Shown here one piece after another: positions 44,401-55,728 of a stretch of 64,000 bases of DNA. Position numbers and translations under genes: made by a program. The notes beneath the pieces were generated by a model. That model was given only the letters and a program-made list of their open reading frames with translations, was not told where the DNA came from and did no database searches. Position 1 is the stretch's first letter. Each line of letters opens with the position of its first letter. This DNA comes from Dendrophyllia cribrosa (Eukaryota; Cnidaria; Anthozoa; Scleractinia; Dendrophylliidae): assembly GCA_024195265.1 (NCBI GenBank), contig JAJLRJ010000004.1:35641030-35705029 (forward strand), given 5' to 3'.

Positions 44401-47400
44401 AAAAAGCAGGTCACAATTTTTAGACACAATTTTTTAAGAAAGAACTAGTGAGAAGCACGTCTGCGGACCTTTGGAGTTGTAAAACGATTTTATTTTCTCC
44501 TACATATGTAGGCGTTTTGTGTGACTAACGCACACTTCATCAGGGAGTTTAACAATACAACATAAGTGGCCTGTATATATACAGTACCTACATAAGAGAC
44601 TAAAATAAATTTTACATTACATAAAACCGCACTTGCGTGTAGGAAACAGGCGAGGGTGTGCAAGGCGCGACATATTTCGTGCGTGACATAACTATTTGGG
44701 GCCCACAGTTTTAGCTAAAACTGACGAAGTGTGCGTTAGTCACACGAAACGCGTATAGGAGAAAATAAATCGTTTTACAACTCTAAAAGTTCGCAGACGT
44801 GCTGCTCACTAGTTCAATCGTAAAAAAATCTGCTTCTTTGCGCCCTTAGGACCCCTTGGGCTTATAATAGTGCGGCATTCCCTGAAAAAGTGCGGCAATG
44901 CCGCAATGCCGCGGTCTGGTAAGAACACTGAGAACTTAAGGATTCAGAGGCTTTTCGCTGAAGCAATTATGATGTTCAAAACCCTACAAGTTATAGACTA
45001 AGAAATAGTGAAATGAAATTGGCGCTTCCACAACCTCGCACCAAAAATAATGTCCGAGAAAGTTTTTCTTATAGTGGTGCTATTTTGTGGAATAGCCTTC
45101 CTGTTGATATCAGACTATCTACAACTTTAAGTGAATTTAAAACAAAGCTTAGTCAGTACAGTTTTGAGTAGAAAAAAAAACACACGGCCATCGCCAATTA
45201 TTCCGGCCAAGCGCCCGGTAGCTTAAGCGGTTTCTTAGAAAGTGACTCTCAAAATGGCGTCAAATTTTTAATACAAAGAAATGTATGGAGAGGTTTCGAA
45301 TATTTCGAAATAGTCGGTTAAAAATTACAGATGGAACATTTGCCGGACCGGGATGTCATTGTAACGACCGCTGTCTATGTACAGCTGTAAATAATAAGAC
45401 TGTAGGTAAAAAAAAAAAAACACGTCATTTTTCCTTCGCTTTGTATCGAGGTAAGCGGCCCATAAGCCTTTACAGTAGCAGGCAAAACACACAAAAGCCT
45501 AAAATTAAAGACACATACTTGTGTTCCTGTTCTTGGTGCTTCATTTGCCGGGATGGAGATCCATAGTTGACTCTGTTCTCAACCGTAATCTAAAAATATG
45601 AAGTCCACAGCGAAATGTTTGATCCCCGGGGTTTGATCCGTCCTTTTCCTTTGCAAAGAACGCTAAAAGCGAATTAAACCTTGCAAGAAAGGAAAACAAG
45701 CTCCTACCTGTCATGTCCCGAGAACCAGCACACGTTCGGAGCACAATTTGTCCCAGGCGGTGTGCGTCGCGAGATTTGACCAATAGCAAGCCGTTGTTTA
45801 AACAATAGTCCTCGCGGCAAACAAGAAGCTATTTCAGCGCGTGGAGTTGAAAAAATGGTTCCTTTTCAAGGATTTCAGCGATGTCAATTAAAAATGTTTT
45901 CAGGCAGAATTAAAGGGAAATATGCCTTCTCCGTCATAGCTACAATTAAATGTTACATTCGAGCACAATGACTGCCTTAACTGATCTCAAAGTAAACCTC
46001 GTCAATAATTTGGGACATACAGTTAATTTAGCCTTTCTTCTTTGAGAATTTCGGGGTCTACCCGGGTCTACCCCTTTTAGTTTTCTCGGTTGAAGCCGTT
46101 CAAAACTGATAAGTTCACCAACTCGCCTTGGTCTCCTGGTGAGTAACAATAATTTTCTGCGCCCACGCGGCGGTCACGCGCGTCCTTTATCATCTTCTTG
46201 TTTGATCTTTTTTCGGCCCATTTTTCCTCAATTATAGTTAAAGGAAGAAAACATTCAAACGTTCATAGGTTTTGATGTTCAGAGTGACATCTTTTGTCGG
46301 CGTTGCAGTGTTTTTTCTGTATAATACGTGCAGCGGTCTTTGCGTAATTTAGGTCTCGTGGCGTTGACCCGTGCGTAAATTTGATCTTTCCGGTTGTCTT
46401 GTTTATTAACGGATTGCAGGTTTCGATTCAAATCAGAATAGCGTCTCTGAGAAAAAGAAAAACTGGCCTTTGCGAAGTCTTTTTGCATTTGTAGACTTGT
46501 ATATTTCATTACTTTACCAAAGAAAAAGGCGCTAGATTTAAATTCAGGCTAAATAACGCAAACGTAGGAGATGCTCACTCCGTCGAGACGAAGGGAAAAT
46601 GAGCCGCTCCACAAATTAACCCAAGGGGCATTGCAAGTCGTGACGCACACATTTGTCCTGACAAACTTCGCAAGGTCTGCCATGTTTGGTATAAAAATTT
46701 ACAGCGAGATTTCAGCTTTCTGAAGCTGCTAGTCTTTCTGGGATAGGTGTTACGGCAAGCTTTTAGCCAGCAGTTAAACGTGTGAGCAATTTCACTTCCG
46801 GTAGAGCGTCCCGCGCGCTTCCGCGAAAATTTGAAAGAAAAACATTGTTTCATATTGCATCACGAGTTTTCTGAGACCTCTGAGATGTCGGATTATTTTA
46901 CTCGACAAATTTGCATTTTCACGGTTTAAGGAATATGTAAGTGATAGCATAAAATATGTAAAATATCAGTGTGTTAGTACCGAGGAAGTGGTCTTTAAAG
47001 TTGCATTCACATGCGACTGTTTGAAAAGCTGGTACGATATCAAGAACAAGAATGCACTGACAAACAGCTACGTAGAAATTCTAAACGTGTTTTTAGAAGG
47101 GAAATATGAATTGAAGGTAAAACTAGACTGTTACAGGCTTGAAGGTCGATTGAGACGACTTTGTTCGAGAGTCCGAACCAAGTAATTTCTATTTTACGCG
47201 GGAAAACCGCTGGCAGTTTACAGGCGCGTAATGACCGGAATCTATCTATCATAGGCTATCATAGGCTCATAGGCTTCGTGAAGTAATTACACATGAACAC
47301 ACAAACATCAATATCCATTTCACTAGATTTTTCTTATATTCCTAATAAAATTCTAATGATGGTTGCAAAAAAAACCATTGAATGTCTTGGTTAAGGGAAG

Positions 47401-47555
47401 CACAACACTTGAACAGAGTCAATTCATTAGTATTTTCTACACTGTCTCAGCAAACCAATGAATATTTAAGTTGGAGTTCCCCCCTCCCCCTCCCCCCCTC
47501 CCCCTCCCGCAGGCAGACATCAGAGAAAGTAGCAATATTGAAGGGACTACCCCCA

Positions 47556-47587
<32 letters not shown>

Positions 47588-49807
47588 ACCCAACAAAGTT
47601 TTGTACGGGGATGCTCCGCCCCAAGGTCCAAACCCTTACCCTTTCATATACCGTTTTTGACAGAAAAGGTACCCCTTTCATATACATTTCATTGAAAATT
47701 GTACCCCTTTCATATACCTTTCAGTGAAAATGGCACCCCTTTCATATAGGTGGTTTGCAATCAATCTCTAGAGACATAGATAATAGTGAAACGAACAAAT
47801 GCTGGTGGACGAACAAAAGGAGCTAATGAGAGAACTATTGTTTATGTCCACCAGCATGGCGGCGATGACGTAACATGAAAACCACCTATAGCCTTTATGT
47901 GCGTCTGTTTGATATATTTTGAAAGGCGCTTTTAATAATACTTAAATGGCAGTTGTCCCTACCCTTTTTATATTTCAATTGGTGTTTTTCCTACCCTACC
48001 CTTCCCTATACTTTGTGAAATCCCTACCCTTTCATATACCGCCGGCCTAAAAAAGGCACCCCTTTCGGGCGGAGCATCCCCGTATAGCCCATTATAGGGA
48101 GTACCCCCCCCCCCCCCCCCCCCCCCCACACACCCCGGGAGACTACCCTCAACTTAACAATCACAAACGAAAGATTAATAGTTATTAATGATATGTACGC
48201 CTCAGTCCAAACAACAAACTCTTTAAAATTACATCGAAAAAGCCTTACTGTTTATTTCCACCGGTTCTTGAATGTTGTGCTGAAAGTAGCCAAAGTAAAT
48301 ACGCTTCAGAAAGTCCAACATTTCATTCGCTTTCTTCTCAGGTAGCGGGATCTCGCTGGAAGTGGCTTCTTTGAACTGTGATTTGAACATGGCTTTGAAC
48401 ACTGGCGAGTTCATACTCAGTATCACGCGATGAACATGAAACTTCTCATCCTCCACCACAAGAATCAAGTCACTGTCTTCCCACGGCTCAGAAAACCTAT
48501 GCTTGAGGTTTTCTTCTTGGTCGCTTCCTGAAAACAGAGAATAAACAGTTCGCTGGAATCGGCACTTGGTACATATTTAGGAAGCAGTCATTATTTATAG
48601 GGTAGTGGTGAGTGGATGATTTTTTAGGTGCAAACTCGAAGATTCTATAACCCCTCCCCTGAGAAGTTCTTTATCTTTATAACCCCTTACTGTAAGGTTT
48701 GAAAAAAAATTGCAATCTCTTCAATTCAAGCATAATACACGCAAATATAGCTGTTAGCATTGACGGAATTCATAAAAAGTGAGCAATGATTCTATGTCAT
48801 GAATTGCAATAAACATTTTATGAAACAAAATTCATTTGCCAGATTAAAACGTTTTCTTGAACAGTATTACAACAGGGATATTTGAGACTGAGAATGGTCC
48901 ATGGCTTGATGGGGTTTTACACTGGCCAAATGGACGAACCGCTAAGAGAGGTCTAGGAGCATGGTCCCTCAGAAAAGTTTTAAGAATAATGAACTTAAGG
49001 TCGCAGGTGATATCTGATCATGAAAAAATACATAAGGCAAAATTTTGCTAAGAGGTCTTACTTTAAAAAGCTTTATATCTTGGCAGTTAATTTGTAAGCC
49101 GATTCCACTAAAAATTAACAGAGATATATAGGGAATGATGCAATTGAAGTCCACCCGAATTGTTTTTCATTCGAAGGATCGCGTTGTACAGCAATGCTTT
49201 ATCCATTTCCACCCAGGTATAACCTAGGAGAAAACTCTGGTTTTACTAATTTTACTCTTTCGTGTCTTTTCATTTAACATGCAAACTTATACACCCCATC
49301 CTTCTAGGAGACTTATCTCCTATAGGAGACGTCTGCGCACAGGCTGCCCAGCAACGGTCAAAATCGAAAATGTCACGGCCCGTCACTTTAAATCCGAGTA
49401 CCTCCCCACACGGGCTTTTCCTTGTGATTAGGAGAACAGCTGCCAATAAAATTAATCCACAAGAAAAGATGACAAATTCCCACGCGTGCTTGCCTTTTCC
49501 TATCGAAATAACTTTCCCTTGGGGCTCCAGGATGTCGATAGTATTCATCATTCTAGCATATAGTTTATGTAGATTAGCCGAGTAAACGCAGATTTAATAT
49601 TTCCGTCAATTGCTGATTTTGACATCAGTTTCTAAATCGAGCTCAACGTTCACTCACCGCCATCTAATAACAAGGATAAAAATTTGTTATTTAGCTTGCT
49701 GTTTGATGTTAAAACTTACCTTTTTGTCCGTCGCTTCCGCTTTCGCTTTTAATTACTTCAGTTACTTGCTCCTCGCTGGGAAGGGATATGCCAAAGATAG
49801 ATGGCAT
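41454..49807 (-). CDS. BTB/POZ family protein BTB-C (complete)
   Basis: Three exons, both introns in phase 1: 49807-49720 (29 residues, starts MPSIFGISLPSEEQ), 48527-48249 (BTB: WEDSDLILVVEDEKFHVHR, SPVFKAMFKSQFKEATSSE) and 42070-41454 (IKNVEHLLKLSDEYEV, then helical BACK-like region, LDKLYPEFMGMVE, then W-C-T-T-H near residue 248 and C-x2-C about 26 residues later, stop). Total 984 nt, 327 residues, no disruption. The BTB exon is nearly identical at DNA level to that of BTB-B, showing recent duplication. Intron 2 is 6.2 kb because it took up TIR elements; a palindromic MITE sits just upstream of the start (49831-50007). Likely a Cul3-adaptor type protein by family analogy only; the C-terminal Cys/His cluster suggests metal binding. 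Confidence 0.88.
42216..42233. repeat. G homopolymer
   Basis: About 18 G in a row, followed by inverted-looking GGACGGGCTTCTGCCCATCC. Confidence 0.9.
42681..43886. mobile_element. piggyBac-type TTAA element inserted in the LINE
   Basis: TTAACCCTTTGTATCCTGG at left and CTAGGATACAAAGGGTTAA at right; TTAA target duplication, and removing one copy rejoins the LINE frame (ALTLN-LSKTEF). CCCTTT-type ends fit piggyBac TIRs. A minus-strand frame of about 200 codons (to 43258) fills the right half but has no recognisable transposase motif. Confidence 0.85.
43032..43253. mobile_element. Palindromic element nested in the TTAA element
   Basis: AATAGTCCTTTTTACAGTTG ... TGGAGGTGACCTTGCTTTGA and its inverse up to AAAAAGGACTATT; arms about 85 bp and nearly perfect. 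Confidence 0.85.
44327..44930. mobile_element. TIR element (CAGTGTTCTTACCAG) inserted in the LINE
   Basis: Perfect 15-bp TIRs at 44327-44341 and 44916-44930, flanked by direct AGAACT (44321-44326, 44931-44936). Excision restores the LINE reading. CAGTG ends suggest hAT, though the visible duplication is 6 bp rather than 8. Confidence 0.8.
44442..44820. mobile_element. Inverted-repeat element nested at third level
   Basis: GAACTAGTGAGAAGCACGTC ... CGATTTTATTTTCTCCTA and its inverse; inner GTGACTAACGCACACTTCAT / GACGAAGTGTGCGTTAGTCA. Style recalls terminal repeats of Penelope-like elements. Confidence 0.7.
45175..47460. other. No gene recognised within BTB-C intron 2
   Basis: Several basic open frames (45285-45566, 45541-45789, 46279-46509, 46575-46853) lack domains, splice support or similarity to neighbours. 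No clear TIRs. Confidence 0.4.
47461..48133. mobile_element. GGTATATGAAAGGG element bounded by G and C runs, copy 1
   Basis: About 30 G (47556-47586) and GTACCCAACAAAGTTTTGTA at one end, GTATAGCCCATTATAGGGAG TACC and about 25 C (48104-48127) at the other. Interior holds repeated CCCCTTTCATATAC units. Inverted relative of 51930-53408. Confidence 0.75.
49270..49551 (-). other. Open frame with one hydrophobic segment in BTB-C intron 1
   Basis: 93 residues starting MMNTIDILEPQGKVISIG, with a hydrophobic stretch FVIFSCGLILLAAVLLI that could span a membrane. The DNA is recognisably shared with the matching intron of BTB-D (60160-60385), where the frame is broken. No known family recognised; may be chance or an old gene fragment copied with the BTB unit. 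Confidence 0.25.
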
Positions 49808-49830
49808 CTTTAGGTAGCTTACGACACTTT

Positions 49831-50007
49831 TAATAGGCCATTCCGAGTTGCCTTGAGCCTCTCTATCAAAGCGAGGCTAGGTGCGAAACCTTTCATATGG
49901 AAATGAGTTTTCATTCACATGGAAATAAAACCTATTTTCATATGAAAGGTTTCGCACCTAGCCTCGCTTTGATAGAGAGGCTAAAGGCAACTCGGAAATG
50001 GCCTATT
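49831..50007. mobile_element. Palindromic MITE (AGGCCATTCCGAGTTG), copy 2
   Basis: AATAGGCCATTCCGAGTTGC ... AACTCGGAAATGGCCTATT with TTTCATATGGAAATGAG arms. Sits 24 bp upstream of the BTB-C start codon, inside its 5' flank. Confidence 0.85.
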
Positions 50008-50319
50008 AAATCGATAGGATTTTCAGCCAGGGTACCCAAATTTCTGCGGAACAGACTGACGAACAGGAGAAAGACCGTACGCGTACTTGTTGAGTCAGAA
50101 GGGAGTTAGTTAAGACACCTTGAGAAAAACGCAAGGAAACTGCTGAAATGATCTGTTGGCCGTGAATGTCTTTAACCCGATTCCCAGAAAGCTGATTATA
50201 AATTTTCGAGAAATATCTTACGATAATTTATGCCCATATCTTATTTCCCGTTTTGCGTGACCACCAGACCGAGAAGACAGTACATCACGCAATGTAAACC
50301 GCAGGTGGCCCAAGCTAAC

Positions 50320-51667
50320 TACAGTCGAACCTCCGGTTGCGACCACCTCTCGTAAGAGACCACCTCTCCTCAGCGACCAGTTTTCCAAAATACCAAAAGT
50401 TTCCAAGTCAAATCACTATATTTGGAACCTCTTGTAAGCGACCACCTCTCGTAAGCGACCGCGACCACTTTTAGAGTTAAAAGTTTGAAATTTTCTTTTG
50501 TTTTTAACCTCCCGTAAAGGCTCTGTCACACTATTGCGTATTAAAGAAACGTATGAGTTGCGTATGAAAATTCATAAAATAATTTTCATACGCACAAAAT
50601 TCCCTTGAAAATACAGCGTATGACCAGCGTACTTGACCTATGAGTAACGTACCTCTAACGTAACTCTCGCGTATTCAGCGTATGCCTAGCGTATGCTTAG
50701 CGTATAAACCATACGTCCGAATACGCACAAAATTTTTAAGCATGCTTAAAAAAAAAAATCTGCCTCGCCTTATGCCAGCGTATGCCACCGTATGCGACCG
50801 TGCTTGAAACGTATACAACCTATGCCTAACGTACCCCTAGCGTATGTCAGCGTATACCAGCGTATGAGTGATATTTTTCATACGCTGGCATACGCTAGTA
50901 CAATACGCAATAGTGTGACAGGGCCATAAGCGACCACTTGAAGCTACTTGACAGATAATAGAGCGGAAATTGGATAATGAGGTGTTGTAACATTATCGCA
51001 TTCCTCAAGACAACTGAAGTCCTGTTTTTCTCGTTCAAAACCTATGCCGAACTCAAATTCTCAAATTCTTCTACAAATGGTAGGAGGGTTTAGTTTCCGA
51101 GCTGTAAACGATGTTTTTGACTGTTTGGCCTCAATTTGGTTAGATAATGGCCATAAAATGGCATTTGTAGCCTGAATCGAAAAAGGGTATTTTTGGTGGA
51201 AATTTGGGTGTTAAAGGGTTAATGTACAGTTTTTACGCTTGTTAACATGTAAATCACCAGTAATATAAAAAGGCTGTCGAATTTAAAGCTAGCAATCCAA
51301 TCCTTATTAGTTCATATTCAGTTCCCCTTAACGTTTAGACAACATTAAAGATTCAATTTGTAACTATCGTGAGACTTGTTCGACCTTGTTCGGCCATTCG
51401 CCTTATTAGGTAAATTAACAGGAGCGAACCGTGAAACTCTGAATAAATATTTTGGAAAGCTAAAACTGAGTATTTTTGTGACTACTAAAAGTTATTACAT
51501 GGGTTTAGATGGGCATTGGCACATGGGATAAGTCTCCGCAGTTACCATATGCTAACAAGGCTAAATTTTGACCCAATATGGTCTGAACTCTCGTAAGCGA
51601 CCGCCTCCCGTAAGCGACCACCTAGGCTTGACATTTTTGGTGGTCGCTTACGGGAGGTTCGACTGTA
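50320..51667. mobile_element. TA-flanked TIR element (CAGTCGAACCTCC)
   Basis: TACAGTCGAACCTCCGGTTG left and GGGAGGTTCGACTGTA right, with repeated CGTAAGCGACCACCT inward of both ends. Tc1/mariner-pogo-like by TA target and TIR text. No transposase. Carries a nested element at 50518-50926. Confidence 0.8.
50518..50926. mobile_element. Nested CGTATG-rich TIR element
   Basis: AGGCTCTGTCACACTATTGC left and GCAATAGTGTGACAGGGCC right. The interior contains some twenty copies of CGTATG/CATACG in irregular GCGTATGCC(A/T)AGCGTATG phrases. Confidence 0.85.
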
Positions 51668-51924
51668 TCAGATATCCGGGACGTGACCCTTTGTGTTACA
51701 AAGATTCGATTTATTATGGTCGGCCATTTGTTTCAAAATTACGACACGATATACGTGAGGTTTTTTGTCACGTATACTTGCGATTTTTCATATTGTATGG
51801 GTTTTTATCCCAGGGATATAACGATTTTCTACTCATGCGTTCGTTAAACGCAAACGTACACTTAACAAACACGCGTATATATGCGCCCTACAAAAGCCCA
51901 TAATTTTTAAATATATGTAGACTG

Positions 51925-51929
<5 letters not shown>

Positions 51930-51958
<29 letters not shown>

Positions 51959-53408
51959 TACTCCCTATAATGGGCTATACGGGGATGCTTCGCCCGAAAG
52001 GGGTACCTTTTTGAGGCTGGAGGTATATGAAAGGGTCGGGATTTCACAAGTTGAAGTATGTGAAAGGGTAGGGATTTCACGAAGAATAGGAAATGGTAGC
52101 GAAAACACGAGTTGAAGCATAAAAAAGGTAGAGAGAACTGCCATTTAAGTATTATAAAAAGCGCCTTTCAAAATATATCAAACAGGCGCACGTAAAGGCT
52201 TAGCCTGCGTAAACGGGGGCGGGGGGGGGGGGGGGGGGGGGCGAGGGGGGCGCGAAAAAGGAAAGGGGGAGAAGGAAAGGAACGCCTGCTATAAGAACCG
52301 GGATATTCGCATAACGCCCACCGATTTCCTTGTAATCGAATTACGTCAACTGTCAATACGTTCACCAATCAGAAACTGGCACGCGCTTTTACGCATGGAT
52401 GACTTCACGCGGGAATTTACTTTGTTTACTGCCCAGCGCGAATTAGCCAATCAGAATTTGCGGCCGCCAGCGTCCGCAGAAATGAACAAATGGGGGTCTT
52501 TATTGCAGGCGTCCTTTCCCTTTCTCCCCAGTTCCCTTCTCCCCGACGCCTGCTACGCAGGCTAGTAAAGGCTGTATCTCAGGTAAATTAAGGCATGGCT
52601 CGCCATTTATTTGGCCCAAAAAGTGAGGGGGTGGTCTATCTTCTGAGGCTTTATTTGTAACCGCGTAAAACTTTGAAAGGCTAATAAGTTTGCAATTATT
52701 GTCATTTTAACATGCAAATGTTATGCAAATTAGGTCACGTGACTTATTACGGCCAAAATGTCTTTAAAAATCTTTAAGCAGAAATGGCACCAGTTTATAC
52801 CAATAGTCATCTATTTTTACTGCTCTTAAATCGTTCCCAAGGTAAGCAACAAAGGATCTGTGCCCGGACCTTTTGAAATATTTTATTAATTTTGAAAATG
52901 AACGACATTTTTACTAGTGCCCAGTCCCCTCAAACAAGTATTTAAATTTTTCAGGCTTTTATTTTGATTATCTTAAAAAGTCCGGGCGCAGAAATGATGT
53001 ACCTAATAGGCAAAACATTATAATCCCAAAGGCAGCTTCCGGAGAATAAGCAAAACTGGTGCCATTTTGCTTAAAAGAATTTTGAGCTAAAAATAGCCCT
53101 GTATGGTCACGTGACTTAATTTGCATACGTCATAGTGTCAATATGACAACATTGTCAAACATATTAATCTGTCATTGTTTTACGTTTGTATACCTTAATC
53201 CTCAGAAGATAGACAACCCCCTCACTTTTTGGGCGAAATAACTGGCGGCCCATGCCTTAATTTTCTTGAGATGAAAGGGGTACCATTTTCAACGAAAGGT
53301 ATATGAAAGTGGTACCTTTTCTGTCAAAAACGGTATATGAAAGGGTAAGGGTTTGGACCTCGGGGCGGAGCATATCCGTACAAAACTTTGTTGAGTACCC
53401 CCCCCCGG
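51930..53408. mobile_element. GGTATATGAAAGGG element, copy 2, with two nested insertions
   Basis: About 28 G at 51931-51958, then GTACTCCCTATAATGGGCTA TACGGGGATGC; right end GGGGCGGAGCATATCCGTAC AAAACTTTGTTGAGTACC and C run at 53398-53406. Inverse of 47461-48133. Interrupted at about 52201-52567 (TAGCCTGCG ... CGCAGGCTA, with a 26-base G run) and 52610-53240 (AAAAAGTGAGGGGGTGGTCT ... inverted AGACAACCCCCTCACTTTTT). Confidence 0.75.
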
Positions 53409-53654
53409 ACTGTTCACAGCCTCTCTATTTTCTCAGAGTCCGTGGAGTATAGTACGAGAACTGCCGGCGAGCGAGCGGAGCGCGATGGGGGTGGGGGGCC
53501 GGAGAAAGTCAATGAAAAATCTTGAAAGTAATAAGAAGAACTTTGAACATTATCCGTGATTCAACTGGTAGCCAGTGTAGTTCTCGTGGGGCAGGCTTGA
53601 TGTGTTTATGTTGTTTAGTTACAGATAAGACGGGCGGCAGTGTTGAATTTTGAA

Positions 53655-53985
53655 TTGGTTATGATCGATGGCGATGATGGTTACCCTAAGTACAGCCCCT
53701 AATGCTCCCCCGAAAGTTGAAGGGTAAGGATGATGATGATGATAATGATGATGATGACGATGGCGGTGATGATGGTTACCCCTTACAGACCCTTTAATAA
53801 TAGGTAGGAGGAGATGGCGTGACCTAGTGGCTAGGGTGTTGGATTTGCAATCCGGTAGTCGAGGCTTCAAGTCCTTCTCCCTAACACTAGCTGGATTTGT
53901 TTTCAGTGGTCCCGAATACAGTTCCTCCAGGCTTTGTAATAAATAGCTAACTGGTCAGCCTCCTGCCAGTTGGGATTTTTTAATA
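53655..53985 (+). mobile_element. tRNA-derived SINE, copy 2
   Basis: GATGATGATG repeats and GATGGTTACCCCTTACAGAC then GTGACCTAGTGGCTAGGGTG (box A-like), GAGGCTTCAAGTCCTTCTCC (box B-like), GCTGGATTTGTTTTCAGTGG, GCCAGTTGGGATTTTT. Same order as 29384-29660. Confidence 0.75.
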
Positions 53986-53999
53986 TGTTACAGGGGTGA

Positions 54000-55385
54000 T
54001 TCAGGAATTTCTGAAAGAGGTGTCTGGGTGCATGCCTACCCGGAAAATTTTTCCGATTTTACCCTCTGAAATGCCATTTCCAGCATTCCTGAAACTCGAA
54101 AAGCGTTTGTCAAGTCAAAAAATTGACAATCAGTCAATTGGTGGAAGTGAAACAACTACGTATAAAACAATTTCATTCTATTATTTTTATGAACCACAAT
54201 TAAAGCTAGGGGAGACACAGGTGTGAAAGGGGGGGGGGGGGGGGGGGGGGGTCCTGTTTCCCTTTTATACACCACTCCTTGGGAAACCTATGATCTCCAT
54301 CGTTCTGTCATCTTCTAGACGTCCTCACGTGGTACTCTAAGAGCCCCCTCCCCCCCCCCCCCCCCCCCATCCCACATGAAATAAATAGTTTGCAAATTTG
54401 GCGTCAAGCTATCTTTACTTTTATTAGACAGGCAAACAAAAATACATTTAAGGACGTATTTGGAGACAAGTTGAATCCCCTTACTGTGGTTATTGTACAT
54501 ACTAAAGAAAAGGCTGTTATTACATTGCTCTTGTACTGTCTATATGTTTTCTTGCTTTTGTCAGTGTTGACTTTGTAGCTCACCTTTTTGGCCAACTGCT
54601 TCGATGAATGAATACCTTTATTTAAGTCAGGGACACCCAACGATTTGTATCGCCAAATATCTGTTCGGGCTGCTCATACCGCCCTCAGATTTTCAGATTA
54701 GAATTAGATGAAAAATTAAGGACCCAATCAAAATTACGCCTGACGTATTCGAGAGGTTGAAAATTGTATTTTTTGATTCTCAGAAAGTACGGCTAAAAAA
54801 TTTCGGGGAGCAAATAGCTCCCCCTAAAATTATACTTGCGCAACTTTTTCGGAGAAAAGGATGTTGTTCCGGCCTAAATTGGCCTGTTGATCATGAATTT
54901 TTAGCTAACGCATTTGAACAGATCCAAAATTGGTAGCTGATACATCAAAAGAATATAAACATGACGTTATATAAAAAGCCTTTTTTGTGAACTTTGCACG
55001 TTGAGTGATCCTGTTTAAGTGTCAGTTTAACTGTACAGCTAAATAGAATTAAATATTAAAATTAATATAAATTCTAAAAAAAAAATCATTGCTTTAATTA
55101 TTAAGACGTCGCTAATACACTACTATTTGTAACAACTAAAAAAAACTCATTATTTACATTCTACATTCTACTGCTATTTGTAATAACTAAAAAAACTCAT
55201 TATTATTTATATTCTACATAAGTTACAACATGCATGCACAGCTACGGATAGTTGTTTTAAATTATGCTCTCCAAATCCCAAGTCCTGCTTTTTTATAATG
55301 TTCCTCGTAAATGCTGTGAGGCTAGCTGGACATTAACCTGTTCTGGCTGGTTAATGGAGACCCGATATAAGGACCTAACTCCCGG
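54000..55385. other. No gene recognised; G and C homopolymers
   Basis: G run 54229-54251 and C run 54346-54368 about 95 bp apart, probably ends of a small element. Remainder AT-rich. Confidence 0.5.
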
Positions 55386-55387
55386 AG

Positions 55388-55728
55388 TGGGGGGGGGGGG
55401 GGGGGGGGGGGGAGGAACTCCCATATAAAAATGACGGGGTGCTCGTCGGAAATTTTCGAAAAACACCCTAAAAGGTACAAGAATCTCGTTTGATGGGCGT
55501 GGCTCAAAATAATTTTTACCCCTAAGAGGTACCAATTCTAAAACAACACATGGCATATTCTGTTATACTTTTTCGGCTCAATACCCTAAAAGGTACCGCG
55601 ATAATTCAAATGGTGGTCATTTTAGATTTTAGTACCCTAAGCGGTACCAATCTACAAATTTTGACCCCTAAAAGGTACGACGAGCACCCCCATCATTTTT
55701 ATATGGGAGTCCCCCCTCCCCCCTGGAC
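55388..55728. mobile_element. Palindromic-ended AAAGGTAC repeat element
   Basis: G run 55389-55412 then GGAACTCCCATATAAAAATG ACGGGGTGCTCGTCG; right end CGACGAGCACCCCCATCATT TTTATATGGGAGTCC. Interior repeats ACCCTAAAAGGTACC. Diverged relatives at 11.5 and 30 kb. Confidence 0.8.

Larger units (their letters stand above)
42381..45170 (+). mobile_element. CR1/jockey-like LINE ORF2 fragment, twice interrupted
   Basis: Plus strand encodes FRSYLNDRTQACLIDC, then RMYADDTSITYAG (the YADD reverse transcriptase box), WLSSNKLALTLN; continues after the first insertion with LSKTEFLVITSKQ and SLGVYIDENLNW; then, after a frameshift, VRPHFDYCSIVILWHGC and KLQKLQNRAARILL; resumes after the second insertion and ends SFSYSGAILWNSLPVDIRL ... 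SQYSFE-stop near 45170. Residues between the RT-finger and YADD are deleted. Lies in intron 2 of BTB-C, opposite strand. Confidence 0.85.

Noticed and set aside
47382..47695. Pro- or Gly-rich frames
   Set aside because: Products of C and G homopolymers.
51568..51903. 111-codon plus-strand frame
   Set aside because: Starts inside the right end of a TIR element and has no recognisable domain.
53619..53870. His-rich minus-strand frame
   Set aside because: Antisense of a GATGATG repeat.
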